From the NCBI RefSeq assembly GCF_026420865.1, contig NZ_JAPCWC010000001.1:1-64000 (forward strand): a stretch of DNA of 64,000 bases. The letters run 5' to 3'. Source of the stretch: Novosphingobium clariflavum (GTDB taxonomy: Bacteria; Pseudomonadota; Alphaproteobacteria; Sphingomonadales; Sphingomonadaceae). The notes under the pieces were generated by a model that worked only from the letters and a program-made list of their open reading frames with translations, ran no database searches and had not been told where the DNA came from. A program made the translations under genes and the position numbers. This document shows, piece after piece, positions 31,240 through 39,883 of the stretch; within the stretch, counting starts at the first letter, position 1, and every line of letters starts with the position of its first letter.

Positions 31240-33263
31240 GCCACGGGCTCTTCGGTGGCGGTCGCCTGTTGGCGCAGCAGCGGCGAGATGGAGAAGCCTT
31301 CGGGCATGCTCTTGGCGTAGCGCTCCAGTCCGGCGACGATCTTGGCAAAGCCTTCGCGTTCGGCCCAGAACATCGGGCCGCCGGTCCAGCGCGGCCAGCC
31401 ATAGCCGTAGAGCCAGACCACGTCGATGTCGGAGGAGCGCTGGGCGATGCCTTCCTCCAGGATCTTCGCGCCTTCGTTGACCATGGTGTAGAGCGTGCGG
31501 ACGACGATTTCCTCGTCGCAAATGGCGCGCGGGGTTACGCCTTCACGCTTGCGGAACTCCTCGATCAGCGCGGCGACCACGGGCGATGAACTGCGCTTGC
31601 GGGCGGCGTCGTAGTCGTAGAAACCGGCGCCGGTCTTCTGGCCCCAGCGGCCCTGCGCGCAGAGCGCGTCCTTCAGGTCGTCGATGCGTTCGGGATCGCG
31701 GTGCCAGCCGATATCGACCCCTGCAAGGTCGGTCATCTGGAACGGGCCCATCGGCATGCCGAAATCGGTGTGGACCTTGTCCACCTGTTCGGGGCTGGCG
31801 CCTTCCATGACCAGGGACAGCGCATTGTCCTGCCGGGGAATCAGCATGCGGTTGCCGATGAAGCCGTAGCACACGCCGGCCACCACCGGCACCTTGCCGA
31901 TCTTCTGGCCGAGCGCCATGATCGTGGCGAGCACGTCGGGTGCCGTCTTGGCGCCGCGCACGACTTCGACCAGCTTCATGACATTGGCGGGCGAGAAGAA
32001 GTGCATGCCCAGCACGTCCTGGGGCCGCGAGGTGCAGGCGGCGATGGCATCGACGTCGAGGTAGGAGGTGTTCGAGGCGAGGATCGCGCCGGGGCGGGCC
32101 ACTGCGTCAAGCCGCCCGAAGACCTGCTTCTTCACCTCCATGTTCTCGTAGACGGCCTCGATCACCAGGTCGCATTCGCCCAGGGCGCCGAACTCCAGCG
32201 TGGGGGTCAGCAGGGCCATCGCGGCTTCGACCTGAGCGGTGGTCAGGCGGCCCTTGGCGGCAGTGGCTTCGTAGTTCTTGCGGATCAGCGCGGCGCCGCG
32301 CTCAAGCGCTTCGGCGCTGGTCTCGACCATGGTGACCGGCAGGCCCGCCGAAAGGAAGTTCATGGCGATGCCGCCACCCATGGTGCCCGCGCCGATCACG
32401 CCGACGCGGCCCACGGGCCGCTTGGCGATGTCCTTGGGCAGGTCTTCGATCCGGGCTGCGCTGCGCTCTGCGAAGAAGGCGTGGCGCAGGGCTTGCGACT
32501 GTTCGCCCGAGACGAGTTCGAGGAACAGGCGGCGCTCGGTGGCAAGGCCCTCGGCCAATGGCAGAGTGGCTGCGGCCTTGACGGCTTCGACGCAGGCGAA
32601 CGGGGCGGTGAGGCCCCTGAACAGGCGGGGATTGGCCGCGACAAAGGCATCGGCGCTGGCCGCGTCGCCGGAAACCGCGCGCGCGCTGGTCGGGCGGGCG
32701 GGAGAGTTCGCAAAGGCGGCGGCGGCATCGAACAGGCCTTCGGCGCTTTCGACTACCATGTCTACCAGACCGCTGGCTGCTGCGGTGCTGGCGGAGACGG
32801 GATCGCCCGAGACGATCATCTTCAGCGCGGCTTCCACGCCGACAAGGCGCGGCAGCCGCTGGGTGCCGCCTGCGCCGGGCAGGATGCCCAGCTTCACTTC
32901 GGGCAGGCCCAGCTTGGCCGAGGCGAGCGCCACGCGGTAGTGGCACGCGAGCGCAATCTCCAGCCCGCCGCCCAGCGCCGTGCCGTTGATCGCGGCGATC
33001 ACCGGCTTGGGGCAGGTCTCGATCGCGGCAAGAACGTCGGGAAGCTGGGGGTCGGCGAGGGGTTTGCCGAATTCGGAAATGTCGGCCCCGGCGCTGAACA
33101 GCTTGCCGCTGCCTGTGACGATTACTGCGCCGACGCTCTGGTCTTCGGCAGCGGCGGCAATGGCCTGCGCCAGCCCGGCGCGCACACCGGCGCCAAGGGC
33201 GTTGACCGGCGGATTGTCGATGGTGATCCGAAGGATCGGACCGGTCTTCTCGCTGCGGATCAT
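31236..33263 (-). CDS. fused enoyl-CoA hydratase / 3-hydroxyacyl-CoA dehydrogenase
   Basis: 675 residues of the FadB/FadJ or peroxisomal-bifunctional type. The N-terminal crotonase domain (1-185) keeps both acidic residues, in [10 protein letters not shown] and [19 protein letters not shown], so it is a true hydratase. The NAD-binding domain starts near 285 with [16 protein letters not shown]. The dehydrogenase part carries [17 protein letters not shown] (catalytic His) and GFIGNRM, followed by a second helical repeat. It hydrates enoyl-CoA and oxidises the 3-hydroxyacyl-CoA, feeding the thiolases. ATG 33263 follows GGAG. Its stop overlaps the alcohol dehydrogenase start, and a crotonase gene lies 33 bases upstream. 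Confidence 0.95.
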   Translation of the reverse strand: MIRSEKTGPILRITIDNPPVNALGAGVRAGLAQAIAAAAEDQSVGAVIVTGSGKLFSAGADISEFGKPLADPQLPDVLAAIETCPKPVIAAINGTALGGGLEIALACHYRVALASAKLGLPEVKLGILPGAGGTQRLPRLVGVEAALKMIVSGDPVSASTAAASGLVDMVVESAEGLFDAAAAFANSPARPTSARAVSGDAASADAFVAANPRLFRGLTAPFACVEAVKAAATLPLAEGLATERRLFLELVSGEQSQALRHAFFAERSAARIEDLPKDIAKRPVGRVGVIGAGTMGGGIAMNFLSAGLPVTMVETSAEALERGAALIRKNYEATAAKGRLTTAQVEAAMALLTPTLEFGALGECDLVIEAVYENMEVKKQVFGRLDAVARPGAILASNTSYLDVDAIAACTSRPQDVLGMHFFSPANVMKLVEVVRGAKTAPDVLATIMALGQKIGKVPVVAGVCYGFIGNRMLIPRQDNALSLVMEGASPEQVDKVHTDFGMPMGPFQMTDLAGVDIGWHRDPERIDDLKDALCAQGRWGQKTGAGFYDYDAARKRSSSPVVAALIEEFRKREGVTPRAICDEEIVVRTLYTMVNEGAKILEEGIAQRSSDIDVVWLYGYGWPRWTGGPMFWAEREGFAKIVAGLERYAKSMPEGFSISPLLRQQATATEEPVA

Positions 33264-33296
33264 CGTCTACTCCATGGGAAAAGGGACGCGCGGTGT

Positions 33297-34067
33297 TCAG
33301 CCGGCGTTGAAGGTGGGCGCGCGCTTGGCGCGGAAGGCGGCGACGGCGGCGCGGTGGTCGGCGGTCTGGCCGAGCAGCGGCTGCATCGTCGCTTCGAAAT
33401 CGAGGAAGGCGTCGAGGCTCATGGCCGGGGCGGCGGCGAATTGGCGCTTGGCCAGGTGGAGCGCGGTAGCGGGGCCGTCCGCGATCATCCGGGCCAGTTC
33501 CATGGCGCGGGGCAGCAGCGCTGCGGGCGTCAGCACTTCCATGGCGAGGCCGAGCGCGCGGGCTTCGTCGGAGTGAACCTCGCGGCCCGAATAGACGATT
33601 TCCTTCGCGCGCATGGGGTTGATGGCTTGCAGGAACTGCCAGGCAAGCCCGGCATCGGGGGCATAGCCGATGCGGCGGAAAGTGGCGGCAAAGCGCACCC
33701 GCTCGCTGGCCAGAACGATGTCGCTGGCCATGGCAAAGCCCCAGGCCGCGCCGATGCAGACGCCGTCGACCGCGGCGATGACCGGTGCGTGGAAGCGGGC
33801 GACGGCGCGCGCCATGGCGTGAAGCTGGCGCATGCGGGCAAGGAAGGCGTCGGGCGGTGTCTCGCCCATCTCGCCGATATCCGCGCCGGAACAGAAATTG
33901 CCCCCGGTGCCGGTCAGCACTACGGCGCGAATGGCGGGATCGGTTTCCAGTTCGGCAAAGGCGGCGACGAACTCGGCGCGCATCGCCAGAGTGAAGGCGT
34001 TCTTCGCGGCAGGCCGGTCGAAAGCGACGACGGCGACGGCGCCGTCACGGGTCAGAGAGATGGACAT
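33297..34067 (-). CDS. crotonase-family protein lacking the hydratase Glu pair
   Basis: 256 residues, first of the minus-strand beta-oxidation unit. Crotonase marks are SGADIGEMGE (oxyanion hole 1) and GVCIGAAWGFAMASDI (hole 2). Neither acidic residue of standard hydratases is in place: the first is Gly/Phe and the region of the second reads FAATFRRIGYAPDAG, with an Asp a little later. This resembles PaaG-type isomerases, which use an Asp. It may shift a double bond or act on a ring CoA ester. Box 9 lies about 60 bases upstream. It is separated by 33 bases from the FadB-like gene. Confidence 0.87.
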   Translation of the reverse strand: MSISLTRDGAVAVVAFDRPAAKNAFTLAMRAEFVAAFAELETDPAIRAVVLTGTGGNFCSGADIGEMGETPPDAFLARMRQLHAMARAVARFHAPVIAAVDGVCIGAAWGFAMASDIVLASERVRFAATFRRIGYAPDAGLAWQFLQAINPMRAKEIVYSGREVHSDEARALGLAMEVLTPAALLPRAMELARMIADGPATALHLAKRQFAAAPAMSLDAFLDFEATMQPLLGQTADHRAAVAAFRAKRAPTFNAG

Positions 34068-34128
34068 GCAGCAGGCTTAAGCCTGCGTTCGCCGGGGCAG
34101 GGAGGCCCGGCGCACCGGCCGGGCCATA

Positions 34129-34142
34129 TTCACGGATATGAT
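34129..34142. promoter_or_regulatory. island box 9
   Basis: TTCACGGATATGAT: each arm has one change from ATCAC/GTGAT. It lies 62 bases before the first gene of the crotonase / FadB / ADH / thioesterase unit, in the short gap behind the alkylsulfatase gene. Confidence 0.55.
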
Positions 34143-34144
34143 GC

Positions 34145-36121
34145 TTATGGGTTGGGCGTCACCAGCCCGAATGTCCCGCGCGGGGCTTCGATCAGGGCGA
34201 GCAGGGCGTCGAGGCGCTTGGCGGTTTCCGGCGGCAGGGGCGTGTCTTGCGGCTTCTTCGTGATCCCGGCGACCAGCTGCGCGCGCGTCAGCTTCAGCTC
34301 CGCAGCCTTGGGAACGCCCGGCCCAACCGGCTGATGCACCAGCACGCCGTTGCGGATCTCGACATGCTCGGCCTGCGCGCTGCCATCAAGCATGAGGTCA
34401 AACGCCATCGGTGCCGCCAGCGCCCGTTCGGGCACAAGGCGCACGGCCAGCAGGTCGAGAATGTCGGACAGCGGCATGGCCGGGATCGCCCCCGCCACCG
34501 AATCGAAGCCGCCGAACTTCACCCCTTCGCGCAGCTCCTTGGCGCCGGTCAGGAAGGCGTTGCGCCACATCGAGCTGGTGGCCTGATAGCCCTGCTGCTC
34601 AAGACTGTCGGCCAGCGCCAGTTTTGCCGCATGGTTGTCCGGCTGGGCGAAGACGAGGCGGGAGAGCAGTTCCGAAGCCCAGCGATAATCGCCCGTATCA
34701 ATGGCCGCGCGTCCCTTGGTCAGCACCGCTTCCGGCCCGCCCATTGCCTCGACATACTTCGCGCCCGCGGCTTCCGGCGGCAGCGGATTGAGGGTTGCCG
34801 GGTTACCGTCGTACCAGCCCAAATAGCGCTGGTAGACCGCCTTGGCGTCATGGCTGAGGGTGCCGTAGTAGCCCTGATTGAACCAGCGGTTCGCCAGCGG
34901 TGCGGGCAGCTTGAGGTTTTCCGCGATCTCGGCGCCGTTCAGGCCTTCGTTCATCAGCCGCACCGACTGGTCGTGCAGGTACTTGTACATGTCGCGGTGC
35001 GCGCCGAGGTAGTCGAGGATCTTCGCATTGCCCCAGTGCGGCCAGAAGTGCGAGGTGATCAGCGTATCGGTGCGATCGCCGTAGAGCGCGATGGAGCGGG
35101 TGAGGTCGTCCGCCCAGGCCTTGGCATCGCGCACTTGCGCGCCGCGCAGGGTGAGGATGTTGTGGAGCGAGGAATTGGCATTCTCGGCCATGTCCAGCAC
35201 GCGCAGCTGCGGCATGTAGATCGCCATTTCCGCCGGGGCCTCGGTATCGGGCATGTACTGGAATTCCAGATCGATGCCGTCGATGGTCATGGTCTCGCCG
35301 GTCTTCGTCACCTCATGCGTGGGCGGCAGCATGTGGACCGAGCCGGTGGCATTGCCCAGCCGGTTGAAGGCGGGGCCGATACCGTCGCTGATGTCGGCCT
35401 TGGGGCCGGTGCCGATGAGATGGCCGAAGGCGTAGATCGCGCGGCGGCTCATGGCGGGCCCGGCGATCACGTTTTCCGAGATCGCTTCCTTCAGGAACCC
35501 GCCCGGCGCGATGATCGGCACCTTGCGGGCGGTGGCTTCCTCGGGACTGATGACGCCTGCCGCGCCGCCGAAGTGGTCGATGTGCGAATGGGTGTAGATC
35601 ACGCCCACCACCGGCTTGTCGCCGAGCTTGGCCCGCACGAGGTCCATGGCTGCCCTGGCGCTTTCCACCGTGGTTAGCGTGTCGATCACGAGGTAGCCGG
35701 TCTTGCCGAGCACGACGGTCAGGTTCGCCAGCTCTATCCCGCGCACCTGATAGACGCGGTCGGTCACCTTGAAGAGCCCGGATTGCGAGAGCAGCTGGGC
35801 ATTGCGCCAGAGGCTGGGGTTCACCGTGTCCGGGCGCGGGCCCTTGAAGATGTCCAGTTCCTTGAGGTCGCGGATGCGCTTGCCGTCCGGCTTGGCGATC
35901 TCGCCGCCCGGAATGCCGGCGATGAAGCCGCGCGTGGCAAGGTCGAAGTCCTCCTTGTCGTTCCACGGCAGGCTGGCGGTGGTTTCCTCGAAGTAGCGCA
36001 AGGTCGCGGCGGAAGCGGGTTTTTGTGCGGCATCGTCTTGCGCGCTCAGGCTGTCGGCGCAGCCAAGGGCGAGAAGCGAAACGGCAGTGATTGCCGCCTG
36101 GAAGCGAGTGCGGTGGGCCAT
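34145..36121 (-). CDS. alkyl sulfatase, metallo-beta-lactamase fold (SdsA1-like)
   Basis: 658 residues from ATG 36121, where an export signal begins (MAHRTRFQAAITAVSLLALG); the open frame runs further up without a better start. Cys21 after LALG could be a lipidation site, but the box is not canonical. The metal motif is T177-H-S-H-I-D-H-F-G-G186, giving His178, His180, Asp182 and His183, with further ligands in DMAENANSSLHN and SHFWPHWG. After the metallo-beta-lactamase domain come a dimerisation region and a C-terminal SCP2-like domain, as in SdsA1 and BDS1. The enzyme removes sulfate from alkyl sulfate esters to give an alcohol, probably in the periplasm. Box 10 lies in the divergent gap to the thiolase. 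Confidence 0.92.
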   Translation of the reverse strand: MAHRTRFQAAITAVSLLALGCADSLSAQDDAAQKPASAATLRYFEETTASLPWNDKEDFDLATRGFIAGIPGGEIAKPDGKRIRDLKELDIFKGPRPDTVNPSLWRNAQLLSQSGLFKVTDRVYQVRGIELANLTVVLGKTGYLVIDTLTTVESARAAMDLVRAKLGDKPVVGVIYTHSHIDHFGGAAGVISPEEATARKVPIIAPGGFLKEAISENVIAGPAMSRRAIYAFGHLIGTGPKADISDGIGPAFNRLGNATGSVHMLPPTHEVTKTGETMTIDGIDLEFQYMPDTEAPAEMAIYMPQLRVLDMAENANSSLHNILTLRGAQVRDAKAWADDLTRSIALYGDRTDTLITSHFWPHWGNAKILDYLGAHRDMYKYLHDQSVRLMNEGLNGAEIAENLKLPAPLANRWFNQGYYGTLSHDAKAVYQRYLGWYDGNPATLNPLPPEAAGAKYVEAMGGPEAVLTKGRAAIDTGDYRWASELLSRLVFAQPDNHAAKLALADSLEQQGYQATSSMWRNAFLTGAKELREGVKFGGFDSVAGAIPAMPLSDILDLLAVRLVPERALAAPMAFDLMLDGSAQAEHVEIRNGVLVHQPVGPGVPKAAELKLTRAQLVAGITKKPQDTPLPPETAKRLDALLALIEAPRGTFGLVTPNP

Positions 36122-36235
36122 GGATATCCTCTCTTGCGACCGCGACGAGCCCTCACGACTGCGCCTTCGATATGCCGAATGCACTGTCGGGATGCTGCCA
36201 TGCGAGGCAAATCTGCCCGGGCGCGCGCAGCGTCT

Positions 36236-36249
36236 TTCCCGCTTGTGAT
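36236..36249. promoter_or_regulatory. island box 10, sulfatase / thiolase gap
   Basis: TTCCCGCTTGTGAT: the right arm GTGAT is exact and the left arm has two changes. It sits between the divergent alkylsulfatase and thiolase genes, about 80 bases before the thiolase start. Confidence 0.45.
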
Positions 36250-36329
36250 ATTCTCCCGAAGCGTTCCGGTTAAGGCCGAGGATCGCGCATCGCCTTGCTA
36301 GGCCGGGGAAAACCCAGCGAGGATAGCCG

Positions 36330-37541
36330 ATGACCAGACCTGCCTACATTTGCGACGCGGTGCGCACCCCGATCGGCCGCTACGGCGGCGGGCTGGCGGC
36401 GATCCGTGCCGACGATCTGGGCGCGGTGCCGCTGCGCGCGCTGCTGGCGCGCAATCCTTCGCTCGATCCGGCGGCGGTGGAGGAAGTGTTCTACGGCTGC
36501 GCCAACCAGTCGGGCGAGGACAACCGCAATGTCGCGCGCATGAGCCTGCTGCTGGCGGGGCTCCCCCACACGGTGCCCGGTGTCACGCTCAACCGCCTTT
36601 GCGCATCGGGCCTCGAAGCCGTGGGCGCCGCCGCGCGGGCGGTGGCCTTGGGCGAGATGGAACTGGCTTTCGCGGGCGGCGTCGAGAGCATGACGCGGGC
36701 GCCTTTCGTCATGGGCAAGGCGGACAGTGCTTTCGGCAGAAGCCAGAAGATCGAGGATACGACGATGGGCTGGCGCTTCGTCAATCCCGCGCTCGATGCG
36801 GCCTATGGCACCGAAACGATGCCGCGCACGGGGGAGAACGTGGCGAAGGATCATGGTATCTCGCGCGAGGATCAGGACCGTTTCGCCTTGCGCAGTCAGG
36901 AGCGCGCGGCGGCGGCACAGGAGGCGGGATACTTCGCGGAAGAGATCGTCGTCACGCCGGTGCCTGGGCGCCGGAGCGGGGATATCGTCGAAGTCTCGGT
37001 GGACGAACATCTGCGGCGTGGCACTACGCTGGAGACGCTGGCGCGGCTGAAGCCGCTGTTCGAGCCGGGCGGCACCGTCACGGCGGGTAATGCCTCGGGC
37101 ATCAACGACGGCGCGGCGGCGCTGATTATCGCCAGCGAGGAGGCGGTGAAGGCGCATGGGCTGACGCCGCGCGCGCGGATCCTCGGCATGGCCTCGGCAG
37201 GCGTGGAACCTCGGGTGATGGGGATCGGGCCGGTTCCGGCAACGCGCAAGCTCATGGCGCGGCTGGGGCTGGGCATCGGCGATTTCGATGCCATCGAACT
37301 CAATGAGGCGTTCGCCAGTCAGGCGCTGGCGGTGCTGCGCGAACTGGGCCTTGCCGACGATGCCCCGCAGGTAAATGCCAATGGCGGGGCGATTGCACTG
37401 GGCCATCCGCTGGGTATGTCCGGCGCACGGCTGGCGCTGACGCTGGTGCATCAGCTTGAACGGACGGGCGGACGCCGGGGCCTTGCAACGCTGTGCATCG
37501 GCGTGGGCATGGGACTGGCCCTTGCGGTCGAGCGGGTCTGA
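36330..37541 (+). CDS. thiolase, 3-oxoadipyl-CoA thiolase-like
   Basis: 403 residues; ATG 36330 follows GAGGATAG. The nucleophilic Cys is in LNRLCASGLEAV. Other marks are NEAFASQ, the His in ANGGAIALGHPLGMSGARL and the second Cys in LATLCIGVGMG. Overall it resembles the PcaF/PaaJ group (YICDAVRTPIGRYGG, GNVARMSLLLAGLP-type text), which splits 3-oxoadipyl-CoA to succinyl-CoA and acetyl-CoA. A broader 3-ketoacyl-CoA role is possible. It is 16 bases from the aldehyde dehydrogenase gene, so the two form a unit, divergent from the sulfatase gene. Confidence 0.92.
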   Translation: MTRPAYICDAVRTPIGRYGGGLAAIRADDLGAVPLRALLARNPSLDPAAVEEVFYGCANQSGEDNRNVARMSLLLAGLPHTVPGVTLNRLCASGLEAVGAAARAVALGEMELAFAGGVESMTRAPFVMGKADSAFGRSQKIEDTTMGWRFVNPALDAAYGTETMPRTGENVAKDHGISREDQDRFALRSQERAAAAQEAGYFAEEIVVTPVPGRRSGDIVEVSVDEHLRRGTTLETLARLKPLFEPGGTVTAGNASGINDGAAALIIASEEAVKAHGLTPRARILGMASAGVEPRVMGIGPVPATRKLMARLGLGIGDFDAIELNEAFASQALAVLRELGLADDAPQVNANGGAIALGHPLGMSGARLALTLVHQLERTGGRRGLATLCIGVGMGLALAVERV

Positions 37542-37557
37542 GAGGGAGATTGAACTC

Positions 37558-39009
37558 ATGGCTTTCACCCAATTTCTCCGTCAGCAGTGCTACATCGATG
37601 GGGCATGGTGCGACGCCGACAGCGGGGCCACGTTCGAAGTGACCGACCCCGGCAGCGGCGCGGTGCTGGGCACGGTGCCGAAGATGGGCGCGGACGAGAC
37701 GGATCGCGCCATCGATGCCGCCGAACGCGCGCTTCCCGCATGGCGCGCCAAGACGGCCGGCGAACGCTCGAAACTGATGCGCAAGCTCTTCGACCTGATG
37801 ATCCAGCATCAGGATGACCTCGGCGAACTGCTCACCCGCGAGCAAGGAAAGCCGCTGGCCGAAGGGCGCGGCGAGATCGCCTATGGCGCCAGCTTCATCG
37901 AATGGTTCGCCGAAGAGGCCAAGCGCGCCTATGGCGACACCATTCCCGGCCACGCCGCCGACCGCCGCATCGTCGTCATCAAGCAGGGCGTCGGCGTTGT
38001 CGCCGCGATCACGCCCTGGAACTTCCCCAATGCGATGATCACCCGCAAGCTCGGGCCCGCGCTGGCTGCGGGCTGCACGATCGTCATCAAGCCCGCTTCG
38101 GCCACGCCCTATTCGGCACTTGCCATCGCGCATCTGTGCGAACTGGCGGGCATTCCCAAGGGCGTCGTCAATGTCGTGACCGGCAGCGCCGGGCAGATCG
38201 GCAGCGCGCTGACAGCCAGCCCCAAGGTCGCCAAGCTGACGTTCACCGGCTCCACCGAGATCGGCCGCGACCTGCTGCACGAATGCGCCGGGACGATCAA
38301 GAAGACCTCGATGGAACTGGGCGGCAATGCGCCGTTCCTCGTGTTCGACGATGCCGATGTCGATGCCGCGATCGACGGCGCGATGATCTCCAAGTTCCGC
38401 AACGGCGGCCAGACCTGCGTGTGCACCAACAGGTTCTACGTGCAGGACGGTGTCTACGACGCATTCGTCGAGAAGCTGGCCAGGCGCGTCTCCGCCATGA
38501 AAGTCGGCTACGGCATGGATGCGGGCACCGAAGTCGGCCCGCTGATCGACGAGAAGGCGGTCGAGAAGGTGGAGGAGCACCTTCAGGACGCCATTGCCGG
38601 CGGCGCCACCGTACTCGCGGGCGGCCAGCGCAACGCGCGCGGCGGTTCGTTCTTCAACCCCACCGTGGTGGCGGGCGTGAAGCCGGACATGAAGCTGGCG
38701 CGCGAGGAGACTTTCGGACCGCTCGCCGGTGTGATCCGCTTCACCGACGAGGCCGATGCCATCCGCATGGCCAACGATACCGAGTTCGGCCTTGCAAGCT
38801 ACTTCTACGCCCGCGACCTCAGCCGCGTCTGGCGCGTGGCCGAGGCGCTGGAGGCGGGCATGGTGGGCATCAACACCGGGCTGATCTCCACCGAAGTGGC
38901 GCCGTTCGGCGGGGTCAAGCAGTCCGGCCTCGGGCGTGAGGGCTCGCACTACGGCCTGGATGACTACATGGAGGTCAAATACCTCTGCATGGGCATCACG
39001 CCGGCTTGA
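37558..39009 (+). CDS. NAD(P)-dependent succinate-semialdehyde dehydrogenase-type enzyme
   Basis: 483 residues from ATG 37558, the usual GabD length. Aldehyde dehydrogenase marks are TPWNFPNAMITRKLGPALAAG, FTGSTEIG, the base Glu in MELGGNAP, the nucleophile in GGQTCVCTNRFY and the C-terminal PFGGVKQSGLGREGS. The sequence follows the GabD group (VKQSGLGREGSHYGLDDYMEVKYLC). It oxidises succinate semialdehyde or a similar semialdehyde to the acid. It lies behind the thiolase and could finish a short dicarboxylic product or oxidise the aldehyde from the alcohol dehydrogenase. The real substrate is not shown by sequence. Confidence 0.92.
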   Translation: MAFTQFLRQQCYIDGAWCDADSGATFEVTDPGSGAVLGTVPKMGADETDRAIDAAERALPAWRAKTAGERSKLMRKLFDLMIQHQDDLGELLTREQGKPLAEGRGEIAYGASFIEWFAEEAKRAYGDTIPGHAADRRIVVIKQGVGVVAAITPWNFPNAMITRKLGPALAAGCTIVIKPASATPYSALAIAHLCELAGIPKGVVNVVTGSAGQIGSALTASPKVAKLTFTGSTEIGRDLLHECAGTIKKTSMELGGNAPFLVFDDADVDAAIDGAMISKFRNGGQTCVCTNRFYVQDGVYDAFVEKLARRVSAMKVGYGMDAGTEVGPLIDEKAVEKVEEHLQDAIAGGATVLAGGQRNARGGSFFNPTVVAGVKPDMKLAREETFGPLAGVIRFTDEADAIRMANDTEFGLASYFYARDLSRVWRVAEALEAGMVGINTGLISTEVAPFGGVKQSGLGREGSHYGLDDYMEVKYLCMGITPA

Positions 39010-39065
39010 ACTTGACTGGAGGGGGACGTGCCGCCAGACGCGGGGCTGGCCCAGTGGTTCGCTTC

Positions 39066-39107
39066 TGACATTTGCTACCCTATCGGAAAGGGCGCGCTCA
39101 AATGTCA
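39066..39107. promoter_or_regulatory. inverted repeat TGACATTTG-N24-CAAATGTCA before the M24 gene
   Basis: Perfect 9-bp arms at 39066-39074 and 39099-39107, in the 127-base gap before the M24 peptidase gene and ending 29 bases before its start. It may be an operator with two half-sites. It does not resemble the island box, which marks a change of regulon here. Confidence 0.5.
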
Positions 39108-39136
39108 AAATCAATCCACTAGCGGAGATACGTGTC

Positions 39137-39814
39137 ATGACCACCCACGCCCCCCTCTCGTTCCAGCCGCGCGAAGCGGTCGGTCCCGCCTATTCGCGCA
39201 GTGCGATCGCGGAGGCGCAAAAGCTGTCGTGGCAAGCGCTCGAGCGCATCGCCGCGCTTGTCCGTCCGGGCATGACCGAGGCCGAGGTACGCGTGGCGGG
39301 TGAGGCGATCCTCACTGAAATGGGCATGGAGCGTACCTGGCATCCACTGCTCGTGCGTTTCGGAGCCAACACCCTCAAGATATTCAGCGACCGCAGCGAG
39401 GGTGATGCGGTGCTTGGCGAAAACGACATCTTTTTCATCGACATGGGGCCGGTATTCCTCGGGCACGAAGGTGACGTCGGGGCGACCTACACGGTGGGCA
39501 GCGACGCCGAGATGCAGGCCTGTGCCGAGGCTGTGCGTGTGCTGTTCGATCGTGTTCGCGCGATCTGGGACCATGGCGCGGTATCCGGCCGCGCGCTCTA
39601 CGAACGCGCGGAAGAAGAAGCCCGCGCGATGGGCTGGGTGCTCAATATCGACATCAAGGGGCACCGGGTGAGCGACGATCCGCACTCGGTCCACAAGGGT
39701 GGCAACCTCGGTGATTTTGATGCGGTGCCCGGCAAGGGGCTGTGGATCCTCGAGATGCAGATCCGCCACCCGAAGCGTCCTTTCGGCGCGTTCTACGAGG
39801 ACCTGCTCGCCTGA
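39137..39814 (+). CDS. M24-family metallopeptidase, short form
   Basis: 225 residues from ATG 39137, with GGAG about 9 bases ahead. It is a lone pita-bread domain without the N-terminal creatinase domain of proline dipeptidases. Metal ligands are visible: the Asp of FFIDMGPVF, the Asp of HEGDVGATYTVG, the His of GHRVSDDPHSVHKGG and the Glu of LWILEMQIRHP. The family holds aminopeptidases, prolidases and some non-peptidase hydrolases. It has no signal peptide. It is convergent with the M20 gene and lies beside TonB receptor 2, so a role in peptide breakdown is likely. The last metal Glu common in methionine aminopeptidases is not clear. Confidence 0.85.
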   Translation: MTTHAPLSFQPREAVGPAYSRSAIAEAQKLSWQALERIAALVRPGMTEAEVRVAGEAILTEMGMERTWHPLLVRFGANTLKIFSDRSEGDAVLGENDIFFIDMGPVFLGHEGDVGATYTVGSDAEMQACAEAVRVLFDRVRAIWDHGAVSGRALYERAEEEARAMGWVLNIDIKGHRVSDDPHSVHKGGNLGDFDAVPGKGLWILEMQIRHPKRPFGAFYEDLLA

Positions 39815-39819
39815 AAACG

Positions 39820-39853
39820 GCCGCTGGACGGAGCATTTGCCCCGACCAGCGGC
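39820..39853 (-). terminator. possible terminator after the M20 gene
   Basis: GCCGCTGG (39820-39827) pairs with CCAGCGGC (39846-39853). Read on the minus strand, the stem is followed by CGTTTTC, a weak T run, between convergent genes. Confidence 0.45.
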
Positions 39854-39883
39854 AGGGTGGGTTCGTTCAGGCCGGCGGGATCG

